Shown: in pieces, positions 51,226-60,938 of the stretch
Layout of the letters: every line of letters begins with the position of its first letter
Position numbering within the stretch: the first letter of the stretch is position 1
Assembly (NCBI GenBank): GCA_016713875.1
Contig: JADJOI010000003.1
Location: forward strand, 434,001 to 498,000
Source of the DNA: Flavobacteriales bacterium
GTDB lineage: Bacteria; Bacteroidota; Bacteroidia; Flavobacteriales_F; PHOS-HE28
Length of the DNA: 64,000 nt
Reading direction: 5' to 3'
Program-made: the position numbers and the translations under genes
The notes under the pieces: model-generated
What the model was told of the DNA's origin: nothing
The model's database searches: none
The model's input: the letters and a program-made list of their open reading frames with translations, nothing else

Positions 51226-52725
51226 ATGCGACCATCCGTCAGCATCACCGAGGACGGCCGTTCCGGCCATGTCGTCTACAACCAAGGCCTGCGGTCCATC
51301 ACCGGGTATTGGGAGTTCGGTGGCCACGACGTGGTGACCATCGTGAGCATGGGGACGCGCGCGGAGTGGGATCGTGCACACGGTTGGGCCGTAGAGCGGC
51401 GGGCGGAGATCCTGCGCTTCGTGGCCGATGAGGTGGTGCGGCAGCGGGCGCCATCGTGCACGGCGGAGATCGATCCGGAGCGTGGCGACATCCACATCTT
51501 GCTCGGGCCGGGCCCAGGTGCTCGCAAGACCGCCGGGGTGCCTTCGCCGCAGGCCAGGTCAGCAGCGTTCGTGCGCCGGTATTCCAACCTGAAAGCCATG
51601 GTCGGACTCGGGATCCTTGTCGCGACGGTCCTCATCGGCGGCGTGCTCTGGCTCGGCAAGAAGGCGCTCACCGTGTCGCCGGTGAGCGGTGTGCCGCTGA
51701 ACGACTGCGTGCGCACGGACACGCACATCGCCTCGCTCATCCAGACCACCGATCCGCATATGGTGGAGATCAGCGGACGCGGCGGCAACACCACCACCAG
51801 CCTCAGCATCCTGCTCATTCCGCTTGATGGCACGGAACCCTTCGTGGTGCCTTTCGCCCGGGAGGTCGACGGCAACGGCTACACCCTGTCGCGCATCCTG
51901 GGCAGCGACGGGCGCACGCTCTGGTTCGACTGCATGGGCCTGCACGGTGTTCACCTGCGCGACGGCACGCTCGTGACGGCGGATGACCTGACGACCGCGA
52001 ACCCGGGCTTGCCGCCGCGCTGGTGGGAGGATGCCCGCGGCACGGACATCGTGGACGGGAAGTTGCACCTGATCAACGACGACCGCAGCGCGGCCATGGA
52101 CCTGGACCCTGATACCTGGAAGGCCACGCCGGTGGCGCCCAAGCCGTCCAACGACCGCTTCCAGCGCCACGAACCCACCGACCAGCTGGCGTCCGGCCTG
52201 ATCACTCCGGGCGGCACCTGGCTTGGCCTGCACGCCCCGGAAGAGCTCGAAAGCAACTTCAAGGTGGGCCAGTGGGTGCGCCGGGTGGAGAACGCCGAGG
52301 ATGCCAAGCGCGAGCGGCGGTTGTGCCGTGGGGAGCTGGAGCGCGGGTCCGACGCCGATCACTTCCGCATCCGCGGCATCGCGCCCCTCGGTGACAGTGC
52401 GTACCTGAACGCGGCCTTCCTGCGCCTGCATGCCAGGGCGGAGCCGTTGCGCCTCTCCGACCCCGAGAGCGTGCTGATGGTGCATACGGACAAGCCGGGC
52501 CTGGGCGGCCGGCTCATCGTGTCGCGCGTGGACCTGGACGGAAAGGCGATCTGGCGCACGGAGACCGCTCTGGACCGCTACACCGTTTCCCAGATCCTGC
52601 CCGGCGCCGCGGCCTTCGCCTTTGTGGGCACACGGCCACCCGTGGAAGGCAAGTTGAGCGAGCCTTTCGTGGTGCTGGTGGACAACGCCACCGGGAGGTT
52701 GACGGTGCATTCGCTGTGGCGCTGA
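51226..52725 (+). CDS. single-pass membrane protein with large beta domain (PA2928-like)
   Basis: 499 residues from ATG 51226. An N-terminal domain of about 120 residues precedes a transmembrane helix ('AMVGLGILVATVLIGGVLWL', about 123-142). The large C-terminal domain (about 150-499) looks like a beta propeller, with 'RTDTHIASLIQTTDPHMVEIS' and repeated 'WFDCMGLHGVHLRDG' or 'HLINDDRSAAMDLDP' patterns. This resembles proteins annotated as the PA2928 family, from memory only. Function unknown. It is 55 nt downstream of the thioredoxin-like gene and 64 nt upstream of the MFS gene. Confidence 0.75.
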   Translation: MRPSVSITEDGRSGHVVYNQGLRSITGYWEFGGHDVVTIVSMGTRAEWDRAHGWAVERRAEILRFVADEVVRQRAPSCTAEIDPERGDIHILLGPGPGARKTAGVPSPQARSAAFVRRYSNLKAMVGLGILVATVLIGGVLWLGKKALTVSPVSGVPLNDCVRTDTHIASLIQTTDPHMVEISGRGGNTTTSLSILLIPLDGTEPFVVPFAREVDGNGYTLSRILGSDGRTLWFDCMGLHGVHLRDGTLVTADDLTTANPGLPPRWWEDARGTDIVDGKLHLINDDRSAAMDLDPDTWKATPVAPKPSNDRFQRHEPTDQLASGLITPGGTWLGLHAPEELESNFKVGQWVRRVENAEDAKRERRLCRGELERGSDADHFRIRGIAPLGDSAYLNAAFLRLHARAEPLRLSDPESVLMVHTDKPGLGGRLIVSRVDLDGKAIWRTETALDRYTVSQILPGAAAFAFVGTRPPVEGKLSEPFVVLVDNATGRLTVHSLWR

Positions 52726-52789
52726 CCATCACCCTGGATAACGGCGTGGTCATCGTGTACGTCACAGTTCTCTCCGTGAACGAACGACC

Positions 52790-54016
52790 GTGAAGGCCCT
52801 CGCGAACGCATATCGCTTCTACGCAGGCTCCTTCGCCGGCTTCAGCCGTTCGATCTGGCTGCTCACGTTCGCCACCTTCGTGAACCGTGCAGGCACCATG
52901 GTAGTGCCCTTCCTGTCGCTCTACCTCACCAAGGACATGGGGCTCTCGCTGGAGGAGGTGGGCTGGATCATGAGCTGCTTCGGTGCGGGATCTGTGGTGG
53001 GGTCCTGGCTCGGCGGCCGGTTGACGGATCGCATGGGCCACCATCCGGTGATGGTGGGCGCCCTGGTCACCTCGGGCCTGGCCTTCATCGGGCTGCAGTA
53101 CGTGAAGGGCTTCATGCCGTTCTGTGCGGGCGTTTTCGTCCTCATGGTGCTCAGCGATGCCTTCCGCCCGGCGCTGTTCGTGGCCATTCGCCACTACGCT
53201 GCTCCTGAGCAGCGCACACGCGCCGTCACGCTCATCCGCCTGGCCATCAACCTGGGCTTCAGCCTGGGCCCGGCGCTGGGGGGCTTCATCATCGCCCACG
53301 GGGGCTTCAGCGGGCTCTTCTGGGTGGATGCGCTCACCTGCCTGGCCGCGGCCCTTATCCTGTGGACAGGGCTGCCGCGCGTGATCATGGACGCAAAGGC
53401 GGCCGGTGTCGACGGGAAGGCCGTCGGGTCGCCCTATCGCGATGGGCCCTACCTCTTCTTTCTGTTCATCGTGGCGCTCATCAGCATCCCTTTCCTGCAA
53501 TACTTCAGCAGCGTACCGCTGTTCTACAGCCAGGGGCATGGGCTCAGCGAGGAGACCATCGGATTGCTCCTCGGCAGCAACGGTCTGCTCATCTTCCTCA
53601 CCGAGATGCCGCTGGTGCGCTATTGCGAGGACCGCCGCTTCCATGTGCACACCATCCTGCGGGTGGGCGTGCTGCTCCCCGCCATCAGCTTCGCGGTCCT
53701 CAACCTGCTGCCCACGGTGGCCTTCCTGTGGGTCGGGATGATGTTCATGACCGTGGGGGAGATGCTCTTCTTCCCCTTCACGAACCGCATGGCGAACGAG
53801 CGCGCGGACCGTGGCCGGCCCGGGACCTACATGGCCCTGTACACCATCGCGTGGAGCATGGCGCACATCGTCGGCCACAGCCTCGGGCTCAACCTCATCG
53901 CGTGGGCGGGCTACTCGAGCACGTGGTGGATCTGTGCCGTGGTGTTGGTGGGGTGCGTGGGCATGCTGTACGTGTTGGAGCGGATGATGCGGCGTGAGCC
54001 GGGGGTCAGCACCTGA
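52790..54016 (+). CDS. MFS transporter
   Basis: 408 residues starting at GTG 52790 with 12 predicted transmembrane helices. The MFS signature between helices 2 and 3 is present ('GSWLGGRLTDRMGHHPVMVG', the G-x-x-x-D-R-x-G-x-x pattern), as is a related loop in the second half. The motif 'RLAINLGFSLGPALGGFI' is typical of drug/metabolite efflux members. The substrate cannot be inferred. The gene is followed by a 589-bp stretch without an intact gene. Confidence 0.92.
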   Translation: MKALANAYRFYAGSFAGFSRSIWLLTFATFVNRAGTMVVPFLSLYLTKDMGLSLEEVGWIMSCFGAGSVVGSWLGGRLTDRMGHHPVMVGALVTSGLAFIGLQYVKGFMPFCAGVFVLMVLSDAFRPALFVAIRHYAAPEQRTRAVTLIRLAINLGFSLGPALGGFIIAHGGFSGLFWVDALTCLAAALILWTGLPRVIMDAKAAGVDGKAVGSPYRDGPYLFFLFIVALISIPFLQYFSSVPLFYSQGHGLSEETIGLLLGSNGLLIFLTEMPLVRYCEDRRFHVHTILRVGVLLPAISFAVLNLLPTVAFLWVGMMFMTVGEMLFFPFTNRMANERADRGRPGTYMALYTIAWSMAHIVGHSLGLNLIAWAGYSSTWWICAVVLVGCVGMLYVLERMMRREPGVST

Positions 54017-54088
54017 GTTCTGCGAAGCACGGCACCGCGTGTGAAAGTGCCTTTGCTACGGGCCCAGTGCACAGCGCCGGTGGACTTG

Positions 54089-54241
<153 letters not shown>

Positions 54242-54390
54242 GGCCATGCGCGTTGTCACTCCGGGCTTGACCTGGAGGCGCGTCCGGGCTGTATCGCTGG
54301 ATGCCTCCGGCTCGCTTCTGATAGTGTGCATCAGACAGGTTCCATCACGTAAGGAGCGGGAATCGGAAGTGGGCGGATACGACCTGCGCG

Positions 54391-54441
54391 CCTGCTTGCC
54401 GGAGGCGGGGGACCTCGAACCCGCCGACTGCCTCCAGCAGG
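54391..54441. other. strong hairpin in the 54-kb gap
   Basis: CCTGCT (54391-54396) pairs with AGCAGG (54436-54441) and GGAGGC (54401-54406) with GCCTCC (54430-54435), leaving a TGCC bulge and a 23-nt loop that has its own GGG/CCC pairing option. It may be a transcription end, a structured leader for the gene at 54621, or part of a decayed element. Confidence 0.45.
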
Positions 54442-54620
54442 TATATGCGCCAGAGCCTGAAGGAACGCCGCCAAGTGATCGCTACGTTCATGGAAAAGGC
54501 GTAGGGTATGGCGGCATCATCATCCGTGTGGCTCGCTCCCACTCCATGCGGCACCGAACTGATCGGTGTCATAGGTCCGGCTTCAGTCCACTCGGAACAT
54601 TTGATATGAACTACTGCTTC

Positions 54621-56510
54621 ATGCGCTCATCACGTCCCCCCCTTCTCGCGTTCCTGCTGCTCGCCTCGGCGATGCCTGCCCATGCCCAACTCACCGAATC
54701 CGAACCGAACAACGATTTCGCAACCGCCAACTTTCTTCCGGCAGACACCGTTCTCAGCGGGGTTACATGCGCTGCTCCGGAGACGGACTACCTCTACATT
54801 GTTCCACCGAGCGATGGGGTGATGCGGATCATCACGAGCATCAGCGCCAACACACCCTCTCCGATCCCGAATGACCTGCTCATCCAGGTGATCTCCGATG
54901 AGATCCACCACTATGGGGACGGCATTCCCTTGGTGGGTGCGAACGGTGTGCCCATCACGGACACGTCGACCTGGACGTGCATAGCGGCCGATACGGTGTT
55001 CTTCGTGGTGCACAACAGCACGATGTTCAACGGGTATTGCTACACCTATGAGGTGCGCTACGAAATGACAGCACCGCATTTCAGTGCGGATGTGGAACCC
55101 AACAACTCCCTGGCCGAGGCCGTGGAGCTGCCGCACGCCACCGATGTGGAGGGACACCTGGGCTTCATCACCGATCCGGCTTATGGTGGCAGCGATATCT
55201 ACGACTACTACCGGATCGTGCCTCTTGAGGATGGCGTGCTTCGCGTGATCGTGGAGTCCGAGAACACCGGCGTGCTCGTGAACCCGGTGAACATGCACCT
55301 GGAGGAGTTCAATGCCCAGACTTTCGAGGTGGGCTTGAACAGTGTGCCGCTGGCCGATACGCTCTACTGGACCTGTCTGCGCGCCGACACCTTCCATCTG
55401 CGCTTCGCCATGCCCACCTTCACCGACTGCGGCATCAGTTACCGCCTGCGGTACGACATTCTGCCGGGGCTCTTCACCACGGAGCAGGAGCCGAACAATA
55501 GCATCGCCGAAGCCGTTGTTCTCCCTCTCGGCACGGATCAGGAAGGCCATCTGGGTTTCCTCCTTGGTCCGTTGAACACCGATTGGTACGACTACTACCA
55601 CATCGTGCTACCGGATAACGGCGATCTGCGCGTGATCATCGGATCGGAGAACGCCGGCACCGTGAGCAACACGGTGAACCTTTCGTTGGAAGGGGTTTAC
55701 GAGCAGCCCATCGACATGGGTGTGAACGGGGCGCTATTCACCGATACGTTGTACTGGAACTGCCTCACCCCGGGCTCCTATCACCTGAAGTTCGCCATGC
55801 CTACCGCCACCGATTGCGGCATCACCTACCGCATGCGCTGCGATCTGCTGGCCCCGGTGTATGCCAACGATCCGGAGCCGAACGGCGTGATCCCTCAGGC
55901 CGTTCCCGCCACAATGGGTGTGCCCGTGGATGGCCATCTGCAGCATGGATGACTCACGAGCGACAACAACGACTACTTCCGCGTGGTGAAGTCCGATACC
56001 GGCCACTTCCGCATCGTTAGCGAAGCCTACTCCCTGCAGGCCGCAGCGCAGCAATTGAACTTGGAGATCGCCGATCACACCTGGACACCGATCGCCAATT
56101 TCACCGCGCTGATGGGCAGCAACGGAATAGTGTTGACCGATACCAGTACCATCCTCAATGCGCCCGTCGATACGCTGTACATCCGTGTGTCCATGCAGCC
56201 GGGTGCCTGTGGCGCCTACCGATTGTGGTTCACTACGGTCTCAACCGTGGGCATTGCCGAAGCGGAACAGGCGCCGCTCCTTGAGGTGTTCCCGAACCCG
56301 ACCGACGGCCACGTCCGGATCAGTTGGCCGGAGGTAGGAGAGGGTACCTTGGAGTTGCACGATGCTACTGGCCGTGTGGTGCTGCAACGCAATGTGCGGG
56401 CCGATGCCCGGAGCATCGAGCTCGACCTGTCCGGCCTGTCGCTGGGTACCTATGCCTGCATGGTGCGCAATACGGACACCCGGCATTGGGCGCGCATCTT
56501 GCGGGAGTAG
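54621..56510 (+). pseudogene. T9SS-secreted repeat protein interrupted by an in-frame TGA
   Basis: Start at ATG 54621 (signal MRSSRPPLLAFLLLASAMPAHAQ) or ATG 54606. The mature part has four repeats of about 130 residues opening with 'ESEPNNDFATANFLP', 'EPNNSLAEAVELP', 'EPNNSIAEAVVLP' and 'EPNGVIPQAVP', like PPC-type domains. In the fourth repeat codon 444 is TGA (55950-55952). The same frame continues without shift to 56510 as 'LTSDNNDYFRVVKSDTGHF', matching the other repeats, and ends in a type A sorting domain ('LLEVFPNPTDGHVRISWP'). A single change of GGA or TGG to TGA would explain it. Truncated product would lack the export signal and probably be lost. A sequencing error or readthrough cannot be excluded. 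Confidence 0.8.
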
Positions 56511-56681
56511 CGCTGTGTTCGCAGTGCGCGTTCCGGCGCCGCAGGGTGGCCGGAGGAAGTCGGATCATCGGCGACCGGCCTCCTCGATCATGAAGGCTTA
56601 GTGGCTGTGCGGGCAGATGATCTCGCTCATGCGGATGGGCTGGGGTCTGTTGTGTGGGCTTATCGCGGTCATGTCAAGACT

Positions 56682-56844
56682 AGAGCGCATCTCAAAAATG
56701 CCCTTTGGGCTCCGCGAGGGTCTTTCGCGCCCATGCGTCGCTGTCGAAGCCCTCACAAAGTACCCGACTATGCTCGGGTTCGACGCCTCGCCTGAACGCG
56801 AGATCCCGCTCGCTCGCTACCAAAAGCAATTTTAGATGTGCTCT
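56682..56844. mobile_element. MITE-like element with imperfect terminal inverted repeats
   Basis: 163 bp bounded by AGAGCGCATCTCAAAAATGC (56682-56701) and GCAATTTTAGATGTGCTCT (56826-56844). These ends are inverted copies matching at about 17 of 20 positions with one gap. No transposase lies inside; the small internal frame has no known motif. No clear target-site duplication is seen. The element lies in the 327-bp gap between the T9SS pseudogene and the GNAT gene, whose N-terminus is missing just at the right end of the element. The remaining 170 bp of the gap (56511-56681) show nothing recognisable. Confidence 0.55.
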
Positions 56845-57371
56845 GGCCTTCGTGTTGCGAGCGCCGTTGTTTCAGCGACGGCGAGCTGTGGAAGTTGTGG
56901 TACACCACCATGCCGTCGGCGGAGGAAATGCGCGCCGAGATCGACCGGCGCCCTGTGCTGTTCCAACAAGGCACCGTGCTATCCTGGGCCGTGCGCGACC
57001 TCACTTCCGGCAAGGTGGTGGGCATGACCACCTTCATGAACATCGAGGCGGAGAAGCCCCGCGTGGAGATCGGTTCCACCTGGTACGCGCGCTCCGTGCA
57101 GCGCACCGCGCTGAACACCGAGTGCAAGTTGCTGCTGCTCACGCACGCGTTCGACACGCTCGGCTGCATCGCGGTGGAGTTCCGCACCAGCTTCTTCAAC
57201 TTCCAGGGCCGCCGCGCCATCGAACGCCTTGGCGCCAAGCCCGATGGGATCCTGTGCAACCACATGCGCATGCCTGACGGTACGATTCGCGACACCTGCG
57301 TGTACTCCAGCCTTCTTCACGAATGGACGGCGGTGCAGGAGAACCTGCTGTTCAAGTTGGGGCGCACTTGA
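56838..57371 (+). pseudogene. GNAT acetyltransferase, probably 5'-truncated
   Basis: The frame from GTG 56838 gives 177 residues, with homology to RimJ/RimL-type GNAT enzymes beginning at 'DGELWKLWYTTMPSAEEM' and running through 'SGKVVGMTTFMNIEAEKP', 'VEIGSTWYARSVQRTALNTECKLLLLTHAFD' (shown in part) and 'RRAIERLGAKPDGIL' to the end. Relatives start about 25-30 residues earlier. Here the expected N-terminal strand and helix are missing and the frame runs into the right end of the MITE-like element; the GTG lies within that inverted repeat. The acetyl-CoA binding region ('QRTALNTECK') is intact, so a shortened product might fold. Substrate unknown. Confidence 0.65.
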
Positions 57372-57401
57372 GCGCGGATCGCTGTTCTGGTCACAACGGC
57401 C

Positions 57402-57409
57402 TACATTCG
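57402..57409 (+). promoter_or_regulatory. -7 box TACATTCG upstream of lemA
   Basis: TACATTCG ends 26 nt before ATG 57436. Confidence 0.45.
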
Positions 57410-57435
57410 GACCACATCCACTCCATACACACCCC

Positions 57436-57990
57436 ATGATCGCCCTCATCATCGGAGCCGTTCTCCTGCTCCTTGTGTTCTACGCCATCGGCATCTACAA
57501 CAAGCTGGTGAAGTTGAAGAACCTGGTGGCCGAGGCGTGGAGCGGCATTGATGTGCAGTTGAAGAAGCGCTACGACCTGATCCCCAACCTGGTGGAAACG
57601 GTGAAGGGCTACGCCGCGCATGAGAGGGAGACCTTCGAGAGCGTGACCCGAGCGCGCGCCGCCGCACAGCAGGCCACCACGGTGGAGGGCCATCAGGCCG
57701 CCGAGAAGCAGCTGAGCAGCGCTCTCATGAACCTGATCGCCGTCGCCGAGCGCTACCCCGAGCTGAAGGCCAATACCAACTTCCTGGAGCTGCAGACCAC
57801 CCTGGCGCAGATCGAAGGTGATCTCGAGAAGTCCCGCCGCTACTACAACGGCAACGTACGCGAGCAGAACACCCTCATCGAGAGCTTCCCCAGCAACCTC
57901 ATCGCCAACGCGTTCGGCTTCGTGAAGTCGGTGTTCTTCGAACTGGAGAACCCCGCGGAGAAGCAGAACCCACAGGTCAAGTTCTCGTGA
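57436..57990 (+). CDS. lemA: LemA family protein
   Basis: 184 residues. N-terminal transmembrane helix ('ALIIGAVLLLLVFYAIGIY') followed by the LemA helical domain: 'LVAEAWSGIDVQLKKRYDLIPNLVETVKGY' (in part), 'AVAERYPELKANTNFLELQ' and 'ARYYNGNVREQNTLIESFPS'-like residues near the end. LemA proteins have a membrane-anchored three-helix bundle; the function is not settled. The stop codon overlaps the start of the DUF2207 gene (TGATG), a pairing seen in many bacteria. Confidence 0.95.
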   Translation: MIALIIGAVLLLLVFYAIGIYNKLVKLKNLVAEAWSGIDVQLKKRYDLIPNLVETVKGYAAHERETFESVTRARAAAQQATTVEGHQAAEKQLSSALMNLIAVAERYPELKANTNFLELQTTLAQIEGDLEKSRRYYNGNVREQNTLIESFPSNLIANAFGFVKSVFFELENPAEKQNPQVKFS

Positions 57991-59702
57991 TGCGCCGCTG
58001 GCTGTTGCTGGCTTCGCTGGTGGGCGGGATGCATGCCCACGGCCAGACCGAGAAGATCAACGCGTGGCACACGGACCTCACCGTGGCGCCCGACGGGCGG
58101 CTCACGGTCACTGAGGCGATCAACGTACACGTGGAGGGCGTCGAGTTCAAGCGCGGCATCGTACGGAAGTTGCCGCTCCGCTTCACGGACCACAACGGTC
58201 GCACGCACCACGTGAAGTACGACCTGCAGGCGGTACAGGTGTTCGGCGCCACCAGTCCGTACCACACCGCCACCGAGGGCGACGACTTCGTGGTTTACGT
58301 GGGCAGCGAGGGCAACTTCCTACAGCCCGGCGACTATCCATACACCCTTACGTACACCACCAAGGGCCAGCTCGGCTTCTTCCCCGACTTCGATGAGATC
58401 TACTGGAACGTGAACGGGAATGGGTGGGCCTTCACGGTGGACAGCATCTCGGCGCTGATCCACCTGCCTTCACCTGCGAATGTCAAGAAGACGGCCTGTT
58501 ACACGGGTGTGCTTGGTTCCACGGAGAACGCGTGCCGCGACAGCGCGATCGATGCGCACACGGTGTACTTCACCGGCCGCGCCCTGGACATGTACGAAGG
58601 TCTTACCGTGGCCGTGGGCTTCCAGAAGGGCGTGGTGGTCGAGCCGCCACGGCCCACCTTCTGGGAGGAGCACGCCATTCCGCTGGTCGGAGGGGGCATC
58701 ACCCTCTTGCTGCTGATCTACTACCTCATCACGTGGATCCGCTTCGGCCGCGATCCCGACACGCCGACGGTGATCCCTTTGTTCGAGGCGCCTGACGGCC
58801 TTTCTCCCGCCTCGGTGGCCATGGTGATGAAGGGCGGTGAGGACAACGACCAGATCACACCGGCCATGATCCATCTGGCCGTGAAGGGGTACGTCCGCAT
58901 CGAGGAGAAGAAGGAGGATGTGCTGCTGGGCCTGTTCTCCAAACGGACCTACACCATCCGGAAGCTTAAGGGAGGATCAGGCTTGCCGAAGGAAGAACAG
59001 GCGCTGCTGAACAGCATGTTCGGCTCCGGACGGGACCGCTTCGAGTTCGATGGCTCGTACGATCCCAGCGTACAGTCCATGGCCAGTTCCTTCCGGTCCT
59101 CCCTGCGCCACCAGTGGCATGGCTTTTTGAACGCGGGCAAGAACCTGCGCTTCTGGTGGATCCCCATCCTCACGGTGGTGGTGTGCGGCGTCGCGCTGCT
59201 CGTGCTCTATGCCAGCTCATGGGGCGACAACGATGGGCTCTACATCGCGGCCTTCCTCGTGGCCAATCTGGTGCTCTTCTTGTTGTACCAGTACCTCATC
59301 CGCAAGCCTAGCGTGGAGAAACTGGCCCTGCGTGCGCGCTTGCGCGGTTTCCGGATGTACCTGAGCGCCGCGGAGGAGAGGCAGCTCCAGCACTTCAACC
59401 CGCCCGCCATGACACCGGAAGTGTTCGAGCACTGCCTGCCCTACGCCATCGCCTTCGGCGTGGAGGAGGTCTGGGGCGAGCGCTTCCAGTCGATGATCGA
59501 CAAGGCACTGGTTGATCCCAACTACCGCACCACGTGGTACAGCGGCTCCGTGATGAATTATGGATCCTTCTCGCACAGCATGAGCAGTTCGTTCTCCCGC
59601 AGTGTGCAGAGCAGCAGTACGCCGCCCAGCAAGAGCGGGGGCTCCGGTGGCGGCGGTTCGTCCGGTGGCGGCGGCGGCGGCGGTGGGGGCGGGGGCTGGT
59701 AG
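57990..59702 (+). CDS. DUF2207 family membrane protein
   Basis: 570 residues from ATG 57990 (overlapping the lemA stop by one base); GTG 57987 is possible. Signal peptide (MRRWLLLASLVGGMHAHGQ), periplasmic DUF2207 beta domain (about 20-220, 'RLTVTEAINVHVEGVEFKRGIVRKLP'-like start in two blocks), a transmembrane helix near 230-250, a helical cytoplasmic region, then two more helices near 390-440. The C-terminus is Ser-rich and ends in a Gly-rich tract (GGSGGGGSSGGGG... W). The family is widespread and of unknown function; genetic linkage to lemA suggests a shared envelope task. Confidence 0.92.
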   Translation: MRRWLLLASLVGGMHAHGQTEKINAWHTDLTVAPDGRLTVTEAINVHVEGVEFKRGIVRKLPLRFTDHNGRTHHVKYDLQAVQVFGATSPYHTATEGDDFVVYVGSEGNFLQPGDYPYTLTYTTKGQLGFFPDFDEIYWNVNGNGWAFTVDSISALIHLPSPANVKKTACYTGVLGSTENACRDSAIDAHTVYFTGRALDMYEGLTVAVGFQKGVVVEPPRPTFWEEHAIPLVGGGITLLLLIYYLITWIRFGRDPDTPTVIPLFEAPDGLSPASVAMVMKGGEDNDQITPAMIHLAVKGYVRIEEKKEDVLLGLFSKRTYTIRKLKGGSGLPKEEQALLNSMFGSGRDRFEFDGSYDPSVQSMASSFRSSLRHQWHGFLNAGKNLRFWWIPILTVVVCGVALLVLYASSWGDNDGLYIAAFLVANLVLFLLYQYLIRKPSVEKLALRARLRGFRMYLSAAEERQLQHFNPPAMTPEVFEHCLPYAIAFGVEEVWGERFQSMIDKALVDPNYRTTWYSGSVMNYGSFSHSMSSSFSRSVQSSSTPPSKSGGSGGGGSSGGGGGGGGGGGW

Positions 59703-59722
59703 CTCCGAGGACCTTCTACGCC

Positions 59723-60796
59723 CTACTGCCCCCAACCCTCCACCAAACGGTCCATATCCGCCGTGGTGTTGTAGAAGTGGATCCCCACCCGCACACCCGC
59801 ACTGCGGAAGGCCACTTTCACGCCGTGCTGCTCCAGGTGCTTCACCTGGGCCTCATCGCCCTGCAGCACCAGGATGCCCGCACGCTGGTCCGCACGCCGG
59901 CCGTGCAGCACCGTGATCCCGGCTGCATCGAAGCGGTCGACCGCGTAGGTGCACAGAGCGCTCACATGCGCAGCGATGCGCTCCGGACCGATGGCCGCGA
60001 TCCGCTGCAACGCATCCTGCAGCCGCGTCAGGGCCACGGGATCGCGGTGCCCGGCGTTCAGCATGGGGATGGGATCCACGCCATGGCGCTCCTTCATTTC
60101 CGCACGTACGGCTTCGGACAGGTGCATGAATCCGTTGCCGAAGCCCGCCAGCGGCCACTTGTACCCGCTGGCTCCGACGATATCCACGCCCGCGGCCTGC
60201 ACGTCCAGCGGCACCGCGCACCACGACTGGGTGATGTCCACCACCGACCAGGCGCCGAACGCACGGCACAACGAGGCCACGGCGTAGAGGTCGATGCGGA
60301 ACCCCGTCAGCCACTGCACCGCGCTGATCGCCACCAACTGTGGCCGCTCACGTTCCATGGCGCCGCGCACGGTGTCGAGGGAGATGGTCCCGTCCGCTTC
60401 CGGAGGCACCACCACGCGCTCGGAACCGGGCAGGGCGAAGGGTGCATGCAGGGTGGGGTAGTCGTGTCCGATCAGGAGCACCTTCGGTCGGTGCTTCAGC
60501 AACGGCGCCAGTTGGGCCAGGCCCACGGTGAAGTTCTGCACCAGGGCCGTGCCGGGTCCGGTGCCATTGATGCTCGCCGCTATGGTGCGTGCCACCTCGG
60601 TATTGCCGCCGAACATCCAATGGAAGAACCGCACGCTCCCTTCGCGCATCAACCGCTCGTGCTCGAGCTGCGCAGCCTGCACCGTGCACCCGGCCATCAG
60701 GCCCATGGACGAGGTGTCCAGGTAGCAGAGGTCGGCGAAGGCGGGGTAGGCGGCGCGAATGCGGTCGTGCTCCGGCAGAAGGCTGGGGGAGGGCAT
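59723..60796 (-). CDS. class V aminotransferase family protein
   Basis: 357 residues from ATG 60796. Fold type I PLP enzyme of the class V (NifS-like) group: 'FADLCYLDTSSMGLM', 'GTALVQNFTVGLAQLAP', 'DITQSWCAVPLDV' and the PLP Lys in 'GASGYKWPLAGFGNGFM'. It lacks an obvious catalytic Cys loop of a desulfurase, so an aminotransferase, kynureninase-like or epimerase activity is as likely. Cytoplasmic. It is convergent with the DUF2207 gene (20-nt gap). A -7-like GACCTTTG lies at 60815-60822, 18 nt before the start. Confidence 0.85.
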   Translation of the reverse strand: MPSPSLLPEHDRIRAAYPAFADLCYLDTSSMGLMAGCTVQAAQLEHERLMREGSVRFFHWMFGGNTEVARTIAASINGTGPGTALVQNFTVGLAQLAPLLKHRPKVLLIGHDYPTLHAPFALPGSERVVVPPEADGTISLDTVRGAMERERPQLVAISAVQWLTGFRIDLYAVASLCRAFGAWSVVDITQSWCAVPLDVQAAGVDIVGASGYKWPLAGFGNGFMHLSEAVRAEMKERHGVDPIPMLNAGHRDPVALTRLQDALQRIAAIGPERIAAHVSALCTYAVDRFDAAGITVLHGRRADQRAGILVLQGDEAQVKHLEQHGVKVAFRSAGVRVGIHFYNTTADMDRLVEGWGQ

Positions 60797-60892
60797 GGGG
60801 CGAAGAGAGTGGCGCAAAGGTCGCTTGCGCCACGAAGGTGGAACGCGCCGCGAAAGGTGGCTGTCCGTGCTATCCGGGTCCGCGGCATAGGC

Positions 60893-60900
60893 TACTTTCG
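60893..60900 (+). promoter_or_regulatory. -7 box TACTTTCG upstream of gene at 60939
   Basis: TACTTTCG ends 38 nt before ATG 60939, in the divergent gap with the aminotransferase gene. Confidence 0.45.
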
Positions 60901-60938
60901 GCAGTATCCTCCTTACCTCTCTCCCAGCTTCCCCGCGA

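Noticed and set aside
54391..54441. possible tRNA T-arm (GGGTTCGAGGTCCC on the minus strand)
   Set aside because: No acceptor, D or anticodon arm can be folded around it.
55950..55952. selenocysteine at TGA
   Set aside because: No selenocysteine element was seen after the codon, and the family has no redox role; a nonsense change is simpler.
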